DNA of 64,000 nucleotides from Armillaria gallica (taxonomy: Eukaryota > Basidiomycota > Agaricomycetes > Agaricales > Physalacriaceae), in contig JBANDB010000012.1 in NCBI GenBank assembly GCA_037576215.1, positions 1,116,001-1,180,000 of the forward strand, in the 5' to 3' direction. Under the pieces are notes generated by a model. The model was not told the DNA's origin. It did no database searches and saw only the letters and a program-made list of their open reading frames with translations. Below are positions 46,038-58,033 of this stretch, in pieces; position 1 is the stretch's first letter, and each line of letters begins with the position of its first letter. Position numbers and translations under genes: made by a program.

Positions 46038-48068
46038 ATGGTAGCATCTTCCCTCGACCCAACAATCATGCTCATGTTAACCTTCGCCCTAGCAATCAGC
46101 GTTCTACCGCTTATCCACTCCGCTTCGGTATCCTCCTCTGCCGCCCAGACATTCCTCGGCGTCGGCGGCTCAGGCGCCTGGTGGCCTATGGACCTGTACC
46201 ACTTCCCCGAAGCCACTCGTCAGAACCTCTCGGACCTCCTCTTCTCCCAAGACGGGCTGGGACTCTCGAGCTACCGATGGAACGTCGGGAGCGGAGGCGT
46301 CAATGTGTCAAACCCTGTCCGCGCCCCAGAGACGTTCTACGTTCGCCCGGGGGTGTACAATTGGTCTGCGGATGCACAGGGCGTGTATTTCTTGACTGAG
46401 GCGGCGAAGCGGGGCGTGCCGGGCTTGACAATGTTTGCGAATAGTGCGCCTGCGCCCTTGACTTCGGGTCGTACGAGTTGTAATAGTCAGTTCGTTAATG
46501 GTAAGTTCTAATCACGGTCGAGTATGCTATTTCTGCTGACGCTGAAGATACTAGGTACTGGAGCAGCATACGGGACTTTCCTGGCTGATGTGGTTTTGCA
46601 TTTCATTCAAAATGGCATTAACATCAATTATATTTCTCCGATGAATGAGCCTGATAGCAGCTTTGGGCCGTCTCCGTGTGGTCAAGAAGGAATGAAGGTC
46701 ACAGCGAATCAGTACGCCCTTCCTTTTTTAAATATAGTTGCGAAGATGATGAGAGGTTTCTCCTTCAGGCGCGCGGAAGTCGTCGAAGGACTCTACGAAG
46801 CTCTCAGTTCTAGAGGTTTAGCATCGTCAGTCGGGATCCTCGCCGATGAATCTTCCTCTCTGAGCCTTGCTACGAGCGAATACGGGTCTTGGCTACCTCA
46901 AGTCATCGACAAGGTGATCGTGGCCCTTCCTATCGTTTCATCCTTTTTTGATGCGAAGATAGGTCGTCGCTTTGGTACACCATACCTATGACTTCCCCTC
47001 TGACTCTAGTTACCGCTCCTATATCAGCACCACCAAAGCTCGCTATCCTGGTAAAGCTACATGGATGTCTGTGAGAATCTCATATTGCTCTTGATTTACA
47101 CTGTAACTTAAACCCATCCAGGAAATCTGCTGTTCACTTGGACAAGCCAACGGTAACGGAAGGGGCTGGTCAGGCGGATATGATCCCACGTAGGCATCCA
47201 TCTAATTCACGTTTTAGCCAATATTCACGAGTAAAACGAACCAGGATCAATAACGCGCTCATGTTTTCGGGATTGATGTTTCAGAGCTTCGTCCTGGCTC
47301 AAGAACCGCATTACGATGTGAGCATCAACAAGCATTAAATATATGACACTTGACTAACTAAACACTTGTCTAGTTTTGGACCTTGTTATCAAACGGTTCG
47401 TAGTGTGGAGGTTACCTCATGGATTCTGTCGGGTGCTTATTCTCTCAAGGACTGGGATGCTCTCCCACCGAGGATCCCAGTTGTGTACTCAAGCCCAATT
47501 CGAATGGATGGACTGTGAGTATCCCATCGGCATTGTTTTACGCTGCCGATTGACGGATCTGGGGTGTATAGGATGGTGTCATATACTACGACGGCGAATA
47601 CGCGTCCAACGGAAATCACAACCTCTGTTCGTCTCTTTTTCTCTCCCTTTCAATTCCGGACCCTCATACTTGACACCCTAGATATCTCGAAGCATTTCTG
47701 GACATTGAAACATTTCGGAAATTTTGTCAAACGTTAGTACCCACAGCTGGCCTGCAACCCGTTTCTTATTTTTGTTTTCAGCTGGAAGTCTGCGCCATCC
47801 TATCGACAATGACGCCAGTCTAAATTCTATGGCCGTGTCCACAGCGAGCAAGTATTACATCCTCGCCATGAACCCGAACAGTACCGGGAGCACGCTGAAT
47901 CTGACATTCCCCGACGCGGTATGCGCTACGACAGCATGGCGCACATCTGCGAGCGAGGACTTCGCTGAGATCGATGCTGCAAAGACACAGAGTGGTGGCG
48001 CAGGATGGATCTTGCCCTTGGCTGCAGTTAGTTTGACGACCTATATCTTCGATAGGAGTGCGTGTTAG
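46038..48068 (+). CDS. GH30 endo-beta-1,6-galactanase-like secreted glycosidase
   Basis: This is a secreted family-30 glycoside hydrolase; fungal members of this type cut beta-1,6-galactan side chains, for example on arabinogalactan proteins. The ATG at 46038 starts a signal peptide (IMLMLTFALAISVLPLIHSA; ATG 46068 is an alternative start). The mature part begins TFLGVGGSGAWWPMDLYHFP, the usual galactanase signature, and continues YRWNVGSGGVN. The acid/base Glu is in ISPMNEPD (codon 46647-46649). The nucleophile Glu opens the exon EICCSLGQANGNGRGW (codon 47122-47124), after splicing from KARYPGKATWMS. Later exons read TINNALMFSGLMFQSFVLAQ, HYDFWTLLSNG, GLGCSPTEDPSCV, DGVIYYDGEYASNGNHNLY, ISKHFWTLKHFGNFVKPGSL and a C-terminal beta-sandwich ending TTYIFDRSAC at 48066-48068. 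About ten introns are needed and all have GT-AG ends. It is the only complete copy in the array. Confidence 0.87.
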
Positions 48069-49439
48069 TCGAAGACATTCAGTAACAGTGTTCAGTTTAG
48101 CGACTACTGGTCTATACGAGGGAAGGAGCATGGCGAAGACAGAAATTTGACTTCGAATGCATTTTATACAAAACAAAGCCATGTTCGTCGTTATAACATC
48201 AAAGCAAGGACCTGAAAGCGAAGCGTCCCAGATCGCGGAATTGGAATGGGCCACTAACCCGGTAGTCATGGGCCGAATTCGATTAGTCAGCACGCTTCCC
48301 TTTTCACCATCACTATTCCTCTACTGCTCTTTTCTGGCTCTCTTCACTCTCCTCAACCCTACTTACATCGCCCTCCAGCTAACGGCAGACAAGCTTAATT
48401 TCCAAATGCTGGGACTAGCCCTGTGCATCTACGCGTGACGCACCAGCGAGAGCAGACAAGTTTGGTGTGCGTCTAGGATCCGATAACTTTCCTTTATTAA
48501 TGTTCTTATTAAGGTTTCTCATACCATCCGGTTCAAAGCACATGCAACAATTAGTATTATTACCATGGGCATCGGCGCACGAAGCAAACACGAACATCAT
48601 CATAAACGACCCTCAAACGACAAAGGCCGTAAATGGCGTGGGGCTCCAGGCAATTAAACTGCGAGCGTCTCAGTAGCAAAGAGTGTTCATTGATCGCTCT
48701 CGGGGTGTACAGATCCACATGTCGCGAGAGGCTACTTTGCGAACGCGTTTTTGAAGGATTGGCGGATAAGTTGCACAAGATCCGCAGTTCATGAATTCAG
48801 AGAGCATAGTGAATAGCTCTGGATGGTACGGTTCTCTCCTCTCGTCTTCAATCCATTGTTGAATTTACTGTCCAGAAGGTCGGTCACCTCAGGAAAGAGA
48901 CATCGTTTGCGAGGCCGGGTGTATTTGCATGTGGTAGATATCATACACGTACGTGAGACTCGGATCACTGATGCATTTCGAGTATCTCTTGCTGACATCG
49001 TCTCTCCCCAGCGTTTACTGGGACTACCAAGAGTGGTGATGTTTCCGAAGGAGTGACAATAAATATCAACGCGGAGCCTACGGTGAGACTTTGAGCTAGG
49101 AATCAAATCACGACATATGCAATACTTACGGATTCACAAACAGTATCGGAGTATCAAAGCTTAAGCTTGCGACTCGTCTTCAGTCGTGGAATGAAATCCT
49201 CCTTGTATGGCCTTTCGTTCATCTGGCTTTTACCACATTGTTCCACGCCGACCTGTAACTGGCGACACCTGCCTGCCTCGATGCAAACACCTCTTCGTTT
49301 CGCTCCCTCTCGACTACATAGTCTTTTGAGCCCGAAAGATGGGAAACAGTGCGTATCATCAATCCCTCTCGTTCGAGTACTCAGTACAGCGACATCAGCG
49401 CCATCGAGAATACTATACCGGCTGCTTTTCGGCGCCGTC
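48069..49439. other. 3' flank of GH30-C and upstream flank of HET-1
   Basis: The first about 570 bp is the module 3' flank shared with A and B. The part from about 49190 resembles the flank before the second HET gene (shared TTCATCTGGCTTTTAC). No gene supported. Confidence 0.5.
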
Positions 49440-51688
49440 AAGTCGATTTTGAATCGCTTCCGCTCAGTGTTTTCAACCGCCCGCACAGCGAAAGATTCGC
49501 CTCCTGACGCAACATCTAATTCTGACCATAATTCCAACATGGCCAGTCATTCGCAATCTCAAGAAGCGTACTACAGCCAAACGACAATTCTATTCCAGCA
49601 GATAGCCTCTTACCCGTGGTGGATCCGGAGTCGACGGACCCTTTCGCTTCGCCGAAGCGCCCAAGTGAGAGGCTTTCGAGTCTGCCTTCTCAGAATTATT
49701 CTGCGGCCGAGCAGTCAGATAGCCTCTTACCCGTGGCGGATACGGAGTTGACGGACCCTTTCTCTTCGCCGAGGCGCCCACGTGAGAGGCTTTCGAGTCT
49801 GCGTTCTCAGAATCATTCTGCGGCCGAGCAGTCACATAGTGACTGCTCGGATGACCCACACGGTGGTGTGTTTTCTTATGAGGTGGTAAGTCTGCTGGAA
49901 AACAACAAGAGGGGAAATTCATAACAGTTTTTCCAGGACAACGGTTTCCCCAAAATCACCATCACCGCCTTCACTGAGACGGGCCAAGCAGAGTCGTCGA
50001 TAAAGGTTCCAGAGCAACGATCCTACACCAGTGCATGGCCCGTTATACCGTCTTCACTCGCCAATACTCCCTGTGCTGCTCTCGGTATTCCGGGCCTTTT
50101 GGATCTATTCAGTACCACCCTCGTAACGTCTCACACCCTAGAAACTCCATCCCTCTCCTCCGTCTTCGAAGACTGCATTAAGAACAACTACGACTTTGGC
50201 ACTGCATACGGCCGCCTCCGCGCGGTATGGAGCGCAGATAACATTAGCACCATCCAGAACGAATTACGCAGGCGTGAAGCGGATGACAAGAAGATGCGAC
50301 AAGAATCGCTTGTCGGTAATTCGATTGTCAACCCGTCATCCTTGGCACCTCGACGGGTCTGGGATCTGTACGCCAATCGGGTAGTACCATGGTGGAGTAG
50401 CGGCGCGTTTCTACGATTAGAGTCGTCCCAGGATTTCAGTAGGAGAACGAAATCGAACGTTCGGCCGATATCACATGCATGGATAGACGCAAATGATCGT
50501 GCTGATGTGCAGACTCCTATCAATGGATATGAATGGCCCGTGCCCATTCCAAAAGACGCCAACCTCGACCTCATCCGGATCGAGATGCTGAATCTGGGAG
50601 CAGAGTACACGTGGCTAGACGTGCTTTGTTTGAGGCAGAATGGAGGGACGAAGGACTCGGAAGAACTGCGCGAGGAAGAGTGGACACTGGATGTGCCCAC
50701 CATCGGATCGGTGTACGAAGAAAACATGGTGGTGATCTACCTGAGCGGGTTGGGGCGTCCTTTGTCGTTGAAGGAGGGCGATCTGGAGAGTGATCGGTGT
50801 TGGTTTAGACGCGCGTGGACGGTGCAGGAGGTCGGCGAAAGGAGAATCATTGCCGGGGATATGCCAGACGGACCGCTGCGTACTGACAAGGACGACACTG
50901 GGATACTGGCCGAGTTCCGCAAGCAACTGCGGGACATCGATGCTATCCATCATATGAGCGGATGGCAGTCTCTCTCCCCTGGGATGTTTGGAGTGCTGTC
51001 GGAGATGCAGAACAGGGTGTCGACTAATCCTGTGGACAAAGTCGCGGGACTGGCAATCCCTCTTATGTCCACGAGGATACCGGCATACCATGAGAGCAGT
51101 CGCTTGAAGATGCGTGGACAGCCTTGGTAATGTGACGTCTTGGGCGAATCGTAGCGAGCTGTTCTTCTGGTATCCTGAACCAGGAGATGCAGGTAAAACA
51201 TGGAGACCTTCGTGGGAGCAGGTCATGAACAAGTGTCTGCCTGCGAATGAGGTATCCAATATGGATGTTGGTCGGGATGGAGAGACAGATGATGACTGGT
51301 ATGAAGGTCCCTGCGTTGATAAGGGCCTTGTGCGGGGGTTGGCCGCGGGAGGCGCGGAAAAGGTTCCTCGACGTGGGAAGTTCATTGTTAAAGATTCAGA
51401 CGGATGGAACATGCTTTCGGCATCATCGCACGCCACGGGTACCCAATACCTGAAGGCACGTACACATTGCTCGGTATGGATCCAACCACGCCAGCGCGAT
51501 GCCTAGTACAACCAAAACTACTTGGAGACAACAACCCCCAGCCTCGGACACAATATTGGGTCATTGGGCAACGACTGTCAGACGGAAAGTTTGAGAAAGT
51601 GTCTGGGTTCGAAATGGGAAACGGAAAAGAAGTACGGAGGCTAAGCGCTCTAGGCGTTACTGAAATGCGTCGGAATGTTCTTATCTGA
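49440..51688 (+). pseudogene. HET-domain protein, copy 1 (frameshifted)
   Basis: HET-domain proteins mediate heterokaryon (self/non-self) incompatibility; agarics carry many. Readable parts: an N-terminal Ser-rich region with two 39-residue repeats (49601-49834), a splice from 49885 to 49937 into DNGFPKITITAFTETGQAES, and the HET core ISHAWIDANDRADVQTPING, PVPIPKDANLDLIRIEMLNL, YTWLDVLCLRQ, VVIYLSGLGRP and CWFRRAWTVQEVG. The C-terminal part is ELFFWYPEPGDAGKTWRPSW and QYWVIGQRLSDGKFEKV. The start ATG present in copy 2 is replaced (AVKS in place of MVKA). The N-terminal frame does not join the repeat frame without a shift, and at least two shifts lie between 51100 and 51410. Best read as a pseudogene, although the HET core itself is intact. 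Confidence 0.75.
49601..49834 (+). repeat. two 117-bp in-frame tandem repeats (39 residues each)
   Basis: Copies run 49601-49717 and 49718-49834. Each encodes DSLLPV, a TDPF core, SSL and SQN-SAAEQS. The length is a multiple of three, so copy number can change without a frameshift. Copy 2 of the HET gene lacks this expansion. Directly after the repeats is a near-perfect hairpin, CCGAGCAGTCAC-ATA-GTGACTGCTCGG. Confidence 0.85.
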
Positions 51689-53653
51689 GGTGAGGACGTA
51701 TTTTGTGGTAGCTCTGGATTACTGTTTCTCAACAAGAGTAGCCATCATTCACCACTGCGGCGCTTCGATGTTTTTGCCGCAAATACCTCAAGTATCGCAG
51801 TACTGAACGCTGACATAAATTTCTGTCGTCCAACACACATTTTACCGAATTAGCTACACGGACTCCCTAGCCCCACTGGCTTCGTGCTATCGTTTGTGCC
51901 GTCTTGACATCCTCTGTCCTTTCCCGATAATCTCCTTCCCTTCTCTCTGTCCTGTAGCGTGTTTATGTCTTGTCATGCATAGCTGTCTATGCTATTTTTG
52001 TGTTGCATCCGGCATGCTTTCGTCTAGTGATTCCATCTCTTTGTCGCCCTCCTTACCGTCTCGTTGGCTCCTTCGACTACGTCCATATTTGAACATTTTA
52101 CATTTTTGTACCCCACTCACAATTCCGCTGCTACCTGCCCCCAAGAGACGTTTTCCGTACCTGCATCTTCCTTGCAAACCATACTCTCAATGATCTTGGT
52201 ATCCAGCTGCCACTGGAAGCTAACGACATAATGCTAGCCTAAATTCTAAGACCGCGTCTACAGCGAGCAAGTGTTATACCCTCGCCACGAACCTAACAAT
52301 GCCAGCAGCATGCTGAACCTAGCACTCCTCGATCCGATATGCCCTACGGTGGACCCGGCCGTTCCTGATTGGGACCTGGCGCCACACACACACCAAGGCA
52401 ATATGCCCGGGCCGAATATAGCCGAACCCTACCGATACGCTTGGCTTTGATCCACCTTGTGCTGGCATCAACACCAACCACACCGTCGCGCTGTTCTTTC
52501 CCGTCGTTTCCTATCAACTGTTTGTGATGGGCCGGCTTGATCTTTAAACGCTGGGATCCCTTCTGTGGAAGGGCCGTCTTTGGAGACATTTTAGAGCTAA
52601 CTGCTTTGAGCAGTTACGGCTATTCGTTCTATCCCTCGTTAGCCTCATTTCACAGTTCTGTTTAGCTATATTTTGTACTGCCGTGTTTCGCATGAGCATG
52701 AGGCGATATCAAGGGACTAGAAAGATATAAGCACAATTCATTCATCGCGATCGACCCACGACGTCTCAGCGAGAGCAGACAAGTTTGGTATGCGTTTCTT
52801 CCCAACCATTTGATAACGCTCTCTTACTTTTTATTAGAGTCTCTGGGAAAGATCGCATCCTCGCCGTGGGTGTCGACGCACGAACCAAGTACGAACATCA
52901 TCAGTTCTGAGGGCGATTCCCGAGGACGTAGAAATGATCCTCAAGCTGCGGACGTGTTTGGAAACGATTCTGCGTTTGATGCTTTGGCTGGACATTGTTG
53001 TATTATGCAGCAGTACGTCTATTCCTCATTTCTTGTTGATTGTCTTTGAAATGTGTGATTGGAGAGCAGGACGAAGAGGGACTGTCGAAGAGCAGTCAGT
53101 CAAAGGCGGGATTTATCGAAAGGAACGTATGCCAATCAACCGATGTCCCTTGTATAGGGTGTATAATAATTATTCCACGCTCTGGTCAGAGGCGCTGGTG
53201 GTAATTGTTCATTATGGGCCAATCACCAACGAGTGTCGAATCAAAGACCACACCCTCATTACTCCCGGACATGGCCGAATGTATTGCAACCATTGTCCGT
53301 CGGCATGTTTCCCTAGGTACATAGCTCAGATAGCTGCCTTCTCGGAGATACTGGAATTCGTACGCTATCTTTCAAGACAGATTTTTGGTGCCAAACTGAT
53401 GGTATGCTGACAGTTCCATATCATCATGATTGATACTCATCCTCTTCGCACAGGTTCACAATGCTGTTACCAGAGTGCTGTTGGTTCATCTGGCTTTTAC
53501 TCCCACGAAAAATTTCCCCTTGACCTGCGACACCTGCGATACAAACACTTCGTTCCGCACCCTCTTGACGACCCAGGAAAATAGGAAATAGTACGTATCA
53601 TTAACGCCTCTCGTTTCAAGTACTCAGTACAACGACATCAGCGCCACCGCACC
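51689..53653. other. inter-HET region with GH30 and module-flank relics
   Basis: From 51690 to about 52190 the sequence parallels the flank after the second HET gene (55740-56170). GH30 and module relics are listed separately. The remaining open frames (for example 52934-53410) have no domain. Confidence 0.5.
52197..52920 (+). pseudogene. GH30 3'-end relic with module flank
   Basis: The segment 52210-52360 parallels the last GH30-C exon (CTGGAAGC..., then CTAAATTCTA, ACAGCGAGCAAG and the CTGAACCT / CCCCGACGC counterpart) but has many changes. The piece 52765-52905 matches the GH30 3' flank of the modules (AGCGAGAGCAGACAAGTTTGG). No reading frame is kept. Confidence 0.65.
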
Positions 53654-55734
53654 ATGGTCAAGGCAATTATGAGTTTCCGCTTACGCCCAGTCTCTTCGAT
53701 GCCCCAGACAGCAGAAGATTCATCTCCCTCCGTAACATCCAGTTATGGCCTTTATCCCACCGTCGCTCCCATCCCCAGCTCCATCAGGGACGTCCCTCAG
53801 GTGAAGGATTTGAGCGTGAATTCGCAGAATCATTCTATGGACAACTGGACATCTGGTGACTATTGGTACGAACCTGACATCAGCATGTTTGAACCTGAGG
53901 CGGTAAGTCAGCTGGAAAACAACTAGAGGGGAAATTGATAACATTTTTCCAGGATATCACTTTTCCCGAAGTCACCATCAGCGCCTTCAATGAGACGGGT
54001 TAAGCAGAGTCGTCGATAAAAGTCCCATTGCAACGATCGTTCACCGGTACAAAGCCTGTTATGCCATCTTCACTCGCCGATACTCCCTGTACTGCCCTCG
54101 GCATTCCCCGCCTCTTGGATCTATTCAATGCCACCCTCAGAACATCTTACACCCTGGACACCCCATCCCTCTTTTCCGTTCTTGAAGAGTGTATCAAGAA
54201 CAACTACGACTTTGGCACTGCATACGGCCGTCTCCGCGCAGTATGGGGCGCCAATCGTTATGGCACCATCCAGAACGAATTACGCAAGCGTGAAACCAAT
54301 GACCGGAAGATGCGACAACAAGCGCTCCGAGGTAATCAGATTGTCAACTCAGACTTGCGTCCTCGACGGGTCTGGGATCTGTACGCTAATCGGGTGGTGC
54401 CATGGTGGAGTAGCGCCACGTTTCGAGTTTGGTTCCCTCCCCTACCTGAGGAGTTGTACAGTTTTAGTATAAGTTCGACCACAAGGGAGTCCCCACCTAA
54501 TGTTGAAGTTCTGCCGATATCACATGCGTGGATGGACGCAAAGGATCGTATCAACATTCAGACTCCGATCAATAAACACGAATGGCCGGTACCCATTCCA
54601 AAAGACGCCGACCTCAACCTCATCCGGATCGAGATGCTGAATCTGGGAGTGGAGTGCACATGGCTCGATGTGCTCTGTTTGAGGCAGAAGGGTGGGATGA
54701 GAGAGGAGCTGCGTAAGGAAGAGTGGAAGCTAGATGTGCCTACCATCGGATCGGTGTACAAAGAAAACGTAGTGATCTACCTGAGTGGGTTGGGGCGGCC
54801 TTTGACTTTGAAGGAGGGTGACTTGGAGAGTGATCGATGTTGGCTTAGTCGTGCCTGGACGGTGCAGGAGGTTGGCAAAAAGAGGGTCATTGCTGGTGAT
54901 CTGCCCGATGGACCGCTGCATGCCGAGCCAATAGATGATGAAGACACTGGGATACTGACAAAGTTTCACCAGCACCTGCGGGCCATTGATACCATCCATC
55001 CTCTGAGCCAAAGCTTTGCTCTCTCCCCTGGGATGTTTGGAGTGCTGTCAGAGATGCAGAAGCGAGTGTCTACCAATCCTGTGGACAAAGTTGCGGGAGT
55101 GGCAATCCCTCTGCTGCCCTGGTCACTACCGGTATACAATGAGAACCTGTCGCTTGAGGATGCATGGACAGCACTGTTGAATGTAATGCATCCGGGGAAT
55201 TGAGGTGAGTTGCTCTTCTGGTATCCTGAACCAGGAGATGCAGGCAAAAAATGGAGACCATCATGGGAGCAGGTCATGAAGAAGCCTCTGCCTGCAAATG
55301 AGATATCCCACATGGATGTTTGGCAGGATGACAAGACCGGTGATGACTACTATGAAGGACCCTGTGTTGATAAGGGCTTTGTGCAAGGGTTGGCTGCAGG
55401 AGGCATGGAAAAGGTTGCTCGACGTGGGGAGTTGATTGTCAAACATGCCGATGGGATAGAACATACATTCGACATCATCGCACACCATGGGTACCCAATA
55501 CTCGAAGACATGTATACACTGCTTGGTACAGTCACAATGGACTTAACCAAGTTTTTACCGTGTCACAACATAGAACCCAAGGTTCAGACACAGTATTGGG
55601 TCATCGGGCGAAGATTGTCAGATGGAAAGTTTGAGAAAGTGTCTATGCTTGAAATGGACAATGAAGAAGTAAAGAGGTTACACACTCTGAGGAATTGCCG
55701 AAATACATTATCAGAATATTCTCATTTGAGGTGA
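53654..55734 (+). pseudogene. HET-domain protein, copy 2 (two in-frame stops)
   Basis: ATG 53654 opens MVKAIMSFRLRPVSSMPQTA; exon 1 ends at 53902 and exon 2 begins at 53953 (DITFPEVTISAFNETG). TAA at 54001-54003 replaces the CAA Gln codon of copy 1, and TGA at 55201-55203 interrupts just before ELLFWYPEPGDAGKKWRPSW, which continues in the same frame to 55734. Between the stops one long frame holds the HET core: ISHAWMDAKDRINIQTPINK, PVPIPKDADLNLIRIEMLNL, CTWLDVLCLRQ, VVIYLSGLGRP and CWLSRAWTVQEVG. Apart from the two stops the gene is collinear with its family. An ATG after the first stop (54028) could still give a HET-core protein of 391 residues. Stop readthrough or a small unseen intron are weaker alternatives. 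Confidence 0.78.
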
Positions 55735-57098
55735 GTAAATATTTTGTGGTAGCTCTGGATGATTGTTTCTCAACTCAAGTAGCTATCATTCATTGTTGGG
55801 ACGCGTCGGTTTTTTTGCCGCAAATACCACAAGTACTGAGTACTGGCCTGCTTTTCCAACGTCCAACACGGACTTCCTAGCCTGACCGGCTTCGTGCCAT
55901 CATTTTCCCGTCTAGACATCCTCTGTTCTTTCTCAATATTCTCCTTCCATTCTCTCTGCCCTGTAGTATCTTCGTTCTGTCTTGAATGCTGTCTATGCTA
56001 TTTTGTATTGCATTCCGTATGTACGACGTATGCTCATTTAGCGATCGTATATTGCATATCTTTGTCGCCCTCCTTTCCGTCTCCGTTCCTTTGGCTCCTC
56101 CGTATCGTCCTCTGCTACCTACTATGTTTCGTGTTTGAACGTTTTTGTACCCTACCCACTTTCCCATGATTTCTCTATATCTGCACCCCGGAGCATTTTA
56201 CGTTCGCCCCGAGGTGTACAAGTTTACAACTCATTCGCTAATGCAGAGGACATTTATTCCTTAGATAAAGCGGGGTCTAACTATGTCTGTGAATAGTGCA
56301 CCCGTGCCAGTCGTACAAGTTGTAATAGTCATTTTATTCGCGGTTTGTGACTGGTAATAACACTAGCCTAAATGCTATGGTCGTGTCTACAGTGTTGCAG
56401 GAAATGGAAGGCTATGCCATGGGGCAAGCTGAAGAAGCAGCATAATAGCGACAGAGAAGGAGAAGAAGGTTGAGAGACATCGGATCCCGAGCTCCTAGAT
56501 GAGTACTAAGCCCTCACCGGGCCTCAGACACAGACACAGACACAGATCCACGGAGACGACAATGCGATACGGGTTAAGGAACGATACAGCTGGCAAGGTA
56601 CATAATGACGTGGCTACTGTATGTACGTATGTACCTAGGACTTCCCGTCGGTCCGAACTGGCCGAGCAACACCAGATCGCAACATACAGAGAGTAGAGCG
56701 ACTATGATTTCCTGACCATGAACTCAAACAGTACCGGTAGCACGTTGAACGTGACATTCCCCGACGCTATGGCGGCGTACGGCCGCCAAAGAGGACTTTC
56801 CGAAATCGAGGCTGTGAATGGCGAAGAACGGATCTTACACTGACAGTTAGTCTGATGACCTATATATCTCAAAAGATTACGTATTAGTCAGGCAGGTAGT
56901 AGGATTCAGTAATGGAACATATGGTATCGAAAGTTATACAAGCCAAGCCACCGACATAAAATAATCTGACGTATCAGAAACGCTCCACAGCGAAAACAAT
57001 CGTTCTGAAGGTGTATTTTAAGACAAGATCTAGAAGTGTCATTTGCGCGTTCTCCTAATTACAGCATCTACAAGTGTCAATTGCAAAGCGTACAATCA
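55735..57098. other. HET-2 downstream region with GH30 relics
   Basis: The first about 430 bp parallels the flank after HET-1. It is followed by GH30 relics (separate entry), a short CAGACA-repeat near 56524-56545 and the 3' flank of the minus-strand membrane-protein gene. Confidence 0.5.
56190..56885 (+). pseudogene. GH30 relic (first and last exons recognisable)
   Basis: At 56195-56340 the sequence follows GH30-C exon 1 from FYVRPGVYNWSADAQGVYFL to the CNSQFVNG end, with stops. At 56345-56400 and 56700-56885 it follows the last exon (CTAAATGCTATGG, AACAGTACCGGTAGCACG, ACATTCCCCGACGC). Everything between is lost or unrecognisable. Confidence 0.7.
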
Positions 57099-58033
57099 CT
57101 ACTTAGGTAGCTCAGACCGCGGAGGAACGAGGCCCGGCGCACAATACAAGATAACTGCCAAAATCTCTGGCAGCGCAACCAACGGGTACCAGAAATGCTC
57201 GTTGGCTGCCGCTTTGGTATTGCTGATCGTAGCCGTCAAGAAAGCCTCCCGCACGATGAGCAGAACCGAGATGGCGCAAAGAATGAATGACCCATGCTTC
57301 TCTCCAAAGGCTTTAGCGTGCATCGTATGGTAATCTAAAACCGAGTCAGCTCGGGTAAATAGTCCGACAAAAGTTGCACTGACCGTCGTCCATCTCCCTC
57401 CTGACGAGTACTATCGTTTGGTACGCCTGGAGGACGGTGAGGACCAAGAAGATGATAACACTGGCTTTGCGGAGTGCAGAGCCAGTAGAGCTTGTTGGAT
57501 CGTTCGCCTCCGTAGTGATACCTGCTATTCCTAACGCCACGCCGGCTGAGAGGGAAAATCGGAAGATCCTGCGATTACGCGCCAGGCGTGATATGGGACC
57601 GTTGCCGAGAGGAACGTGGGAGAGTAGTTCCCTTGGAATAATCAGTATGGCTTAGAGACAGTCAGTGAAACTGACTTACCGGTCCAGCACCAAGGTGTAG
57701 GCAGCGTACAACAGCCCAAAAAACCCTATCCCAAACAAGACCTGGTCGGCAATGAAAAGACCAAGGTTTTCACCAGCCGAATCTGATCCTATCAGAACGG
57801 CGCGTATCGCGAATGCAGTGACACGGACTGACGCGATGTTCAATAGATGCTCTATCAATAGGACAAGGTAGCTTACATGCGCAGAAAATAGCAAGCACAA
57901 CGTGTACGTAAGTGGGATTTTTGAAGGATTGGAGAATGAAGAAACCGCCTAAGGGGACGTAGGCGATGGTGAAAACGATGGCGGCAGCTAGGGCGCTGTA
58001 GCCGTATGCGTCTGCATAGTTGTAATTGGCCAT
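57099..58033 (-). CDS. DUF7702-like fungal multi-pass membrane protein
   Basis: ATG 58033 gives MANYNYADAYGYSALAAAIV, then FTIAYVPLGGFFILQSFKNP. After an intron the reading is FAIRAVLIGSDSAGENLGLF, ADQVLFGIGFFGLLYAAYTL, then SAGVALGIAGITTE with a following membrane segment ASVIIFLVLTVLQAYQTIVL. The last exon reads FILCAISVLLIVREAFLTAT, HFWYPLVALPEILAVILYC and PGLVPPRSELPK, with stop at 57099-57101. Six to seven hydrophobic segments and the conserved RAxLxGSDSAGENLG block suit the fungal family I know as DUF7702; the number is from memory. Function unknown. No break seen. It is divergent from the alcohol dehydrogenase only in function, both lying on the minus strand. Confidence 0.75.

Larger units (their letters stand above)
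43370..48640 (+). repeat. tandem module C (MFS + complete GH30)
   Basis: This is the third module. Its 3' flank can be followed to about 48640, where the AAACGACCCTCAAACGACAA block matches the end of the flank in A and B. It is the only module with an undeleted GH30 and is therefore the best model of the ancestor. Confidence 0.82.

Noticed and set aside
50188..51436. Long minus-strand frames (179 and 273 codons) across HET copy 1
   Set aside because: They are antisense to the HET core, whose motifs are clear on the plus strand.
55190..55215. Programmed stop readthrough at TGA 55201 in HET copy 2
   Set aside because: A second stop at 54001 and the decayed state of copy 1 make simple gene decay more likely; no readthrough context is evident.
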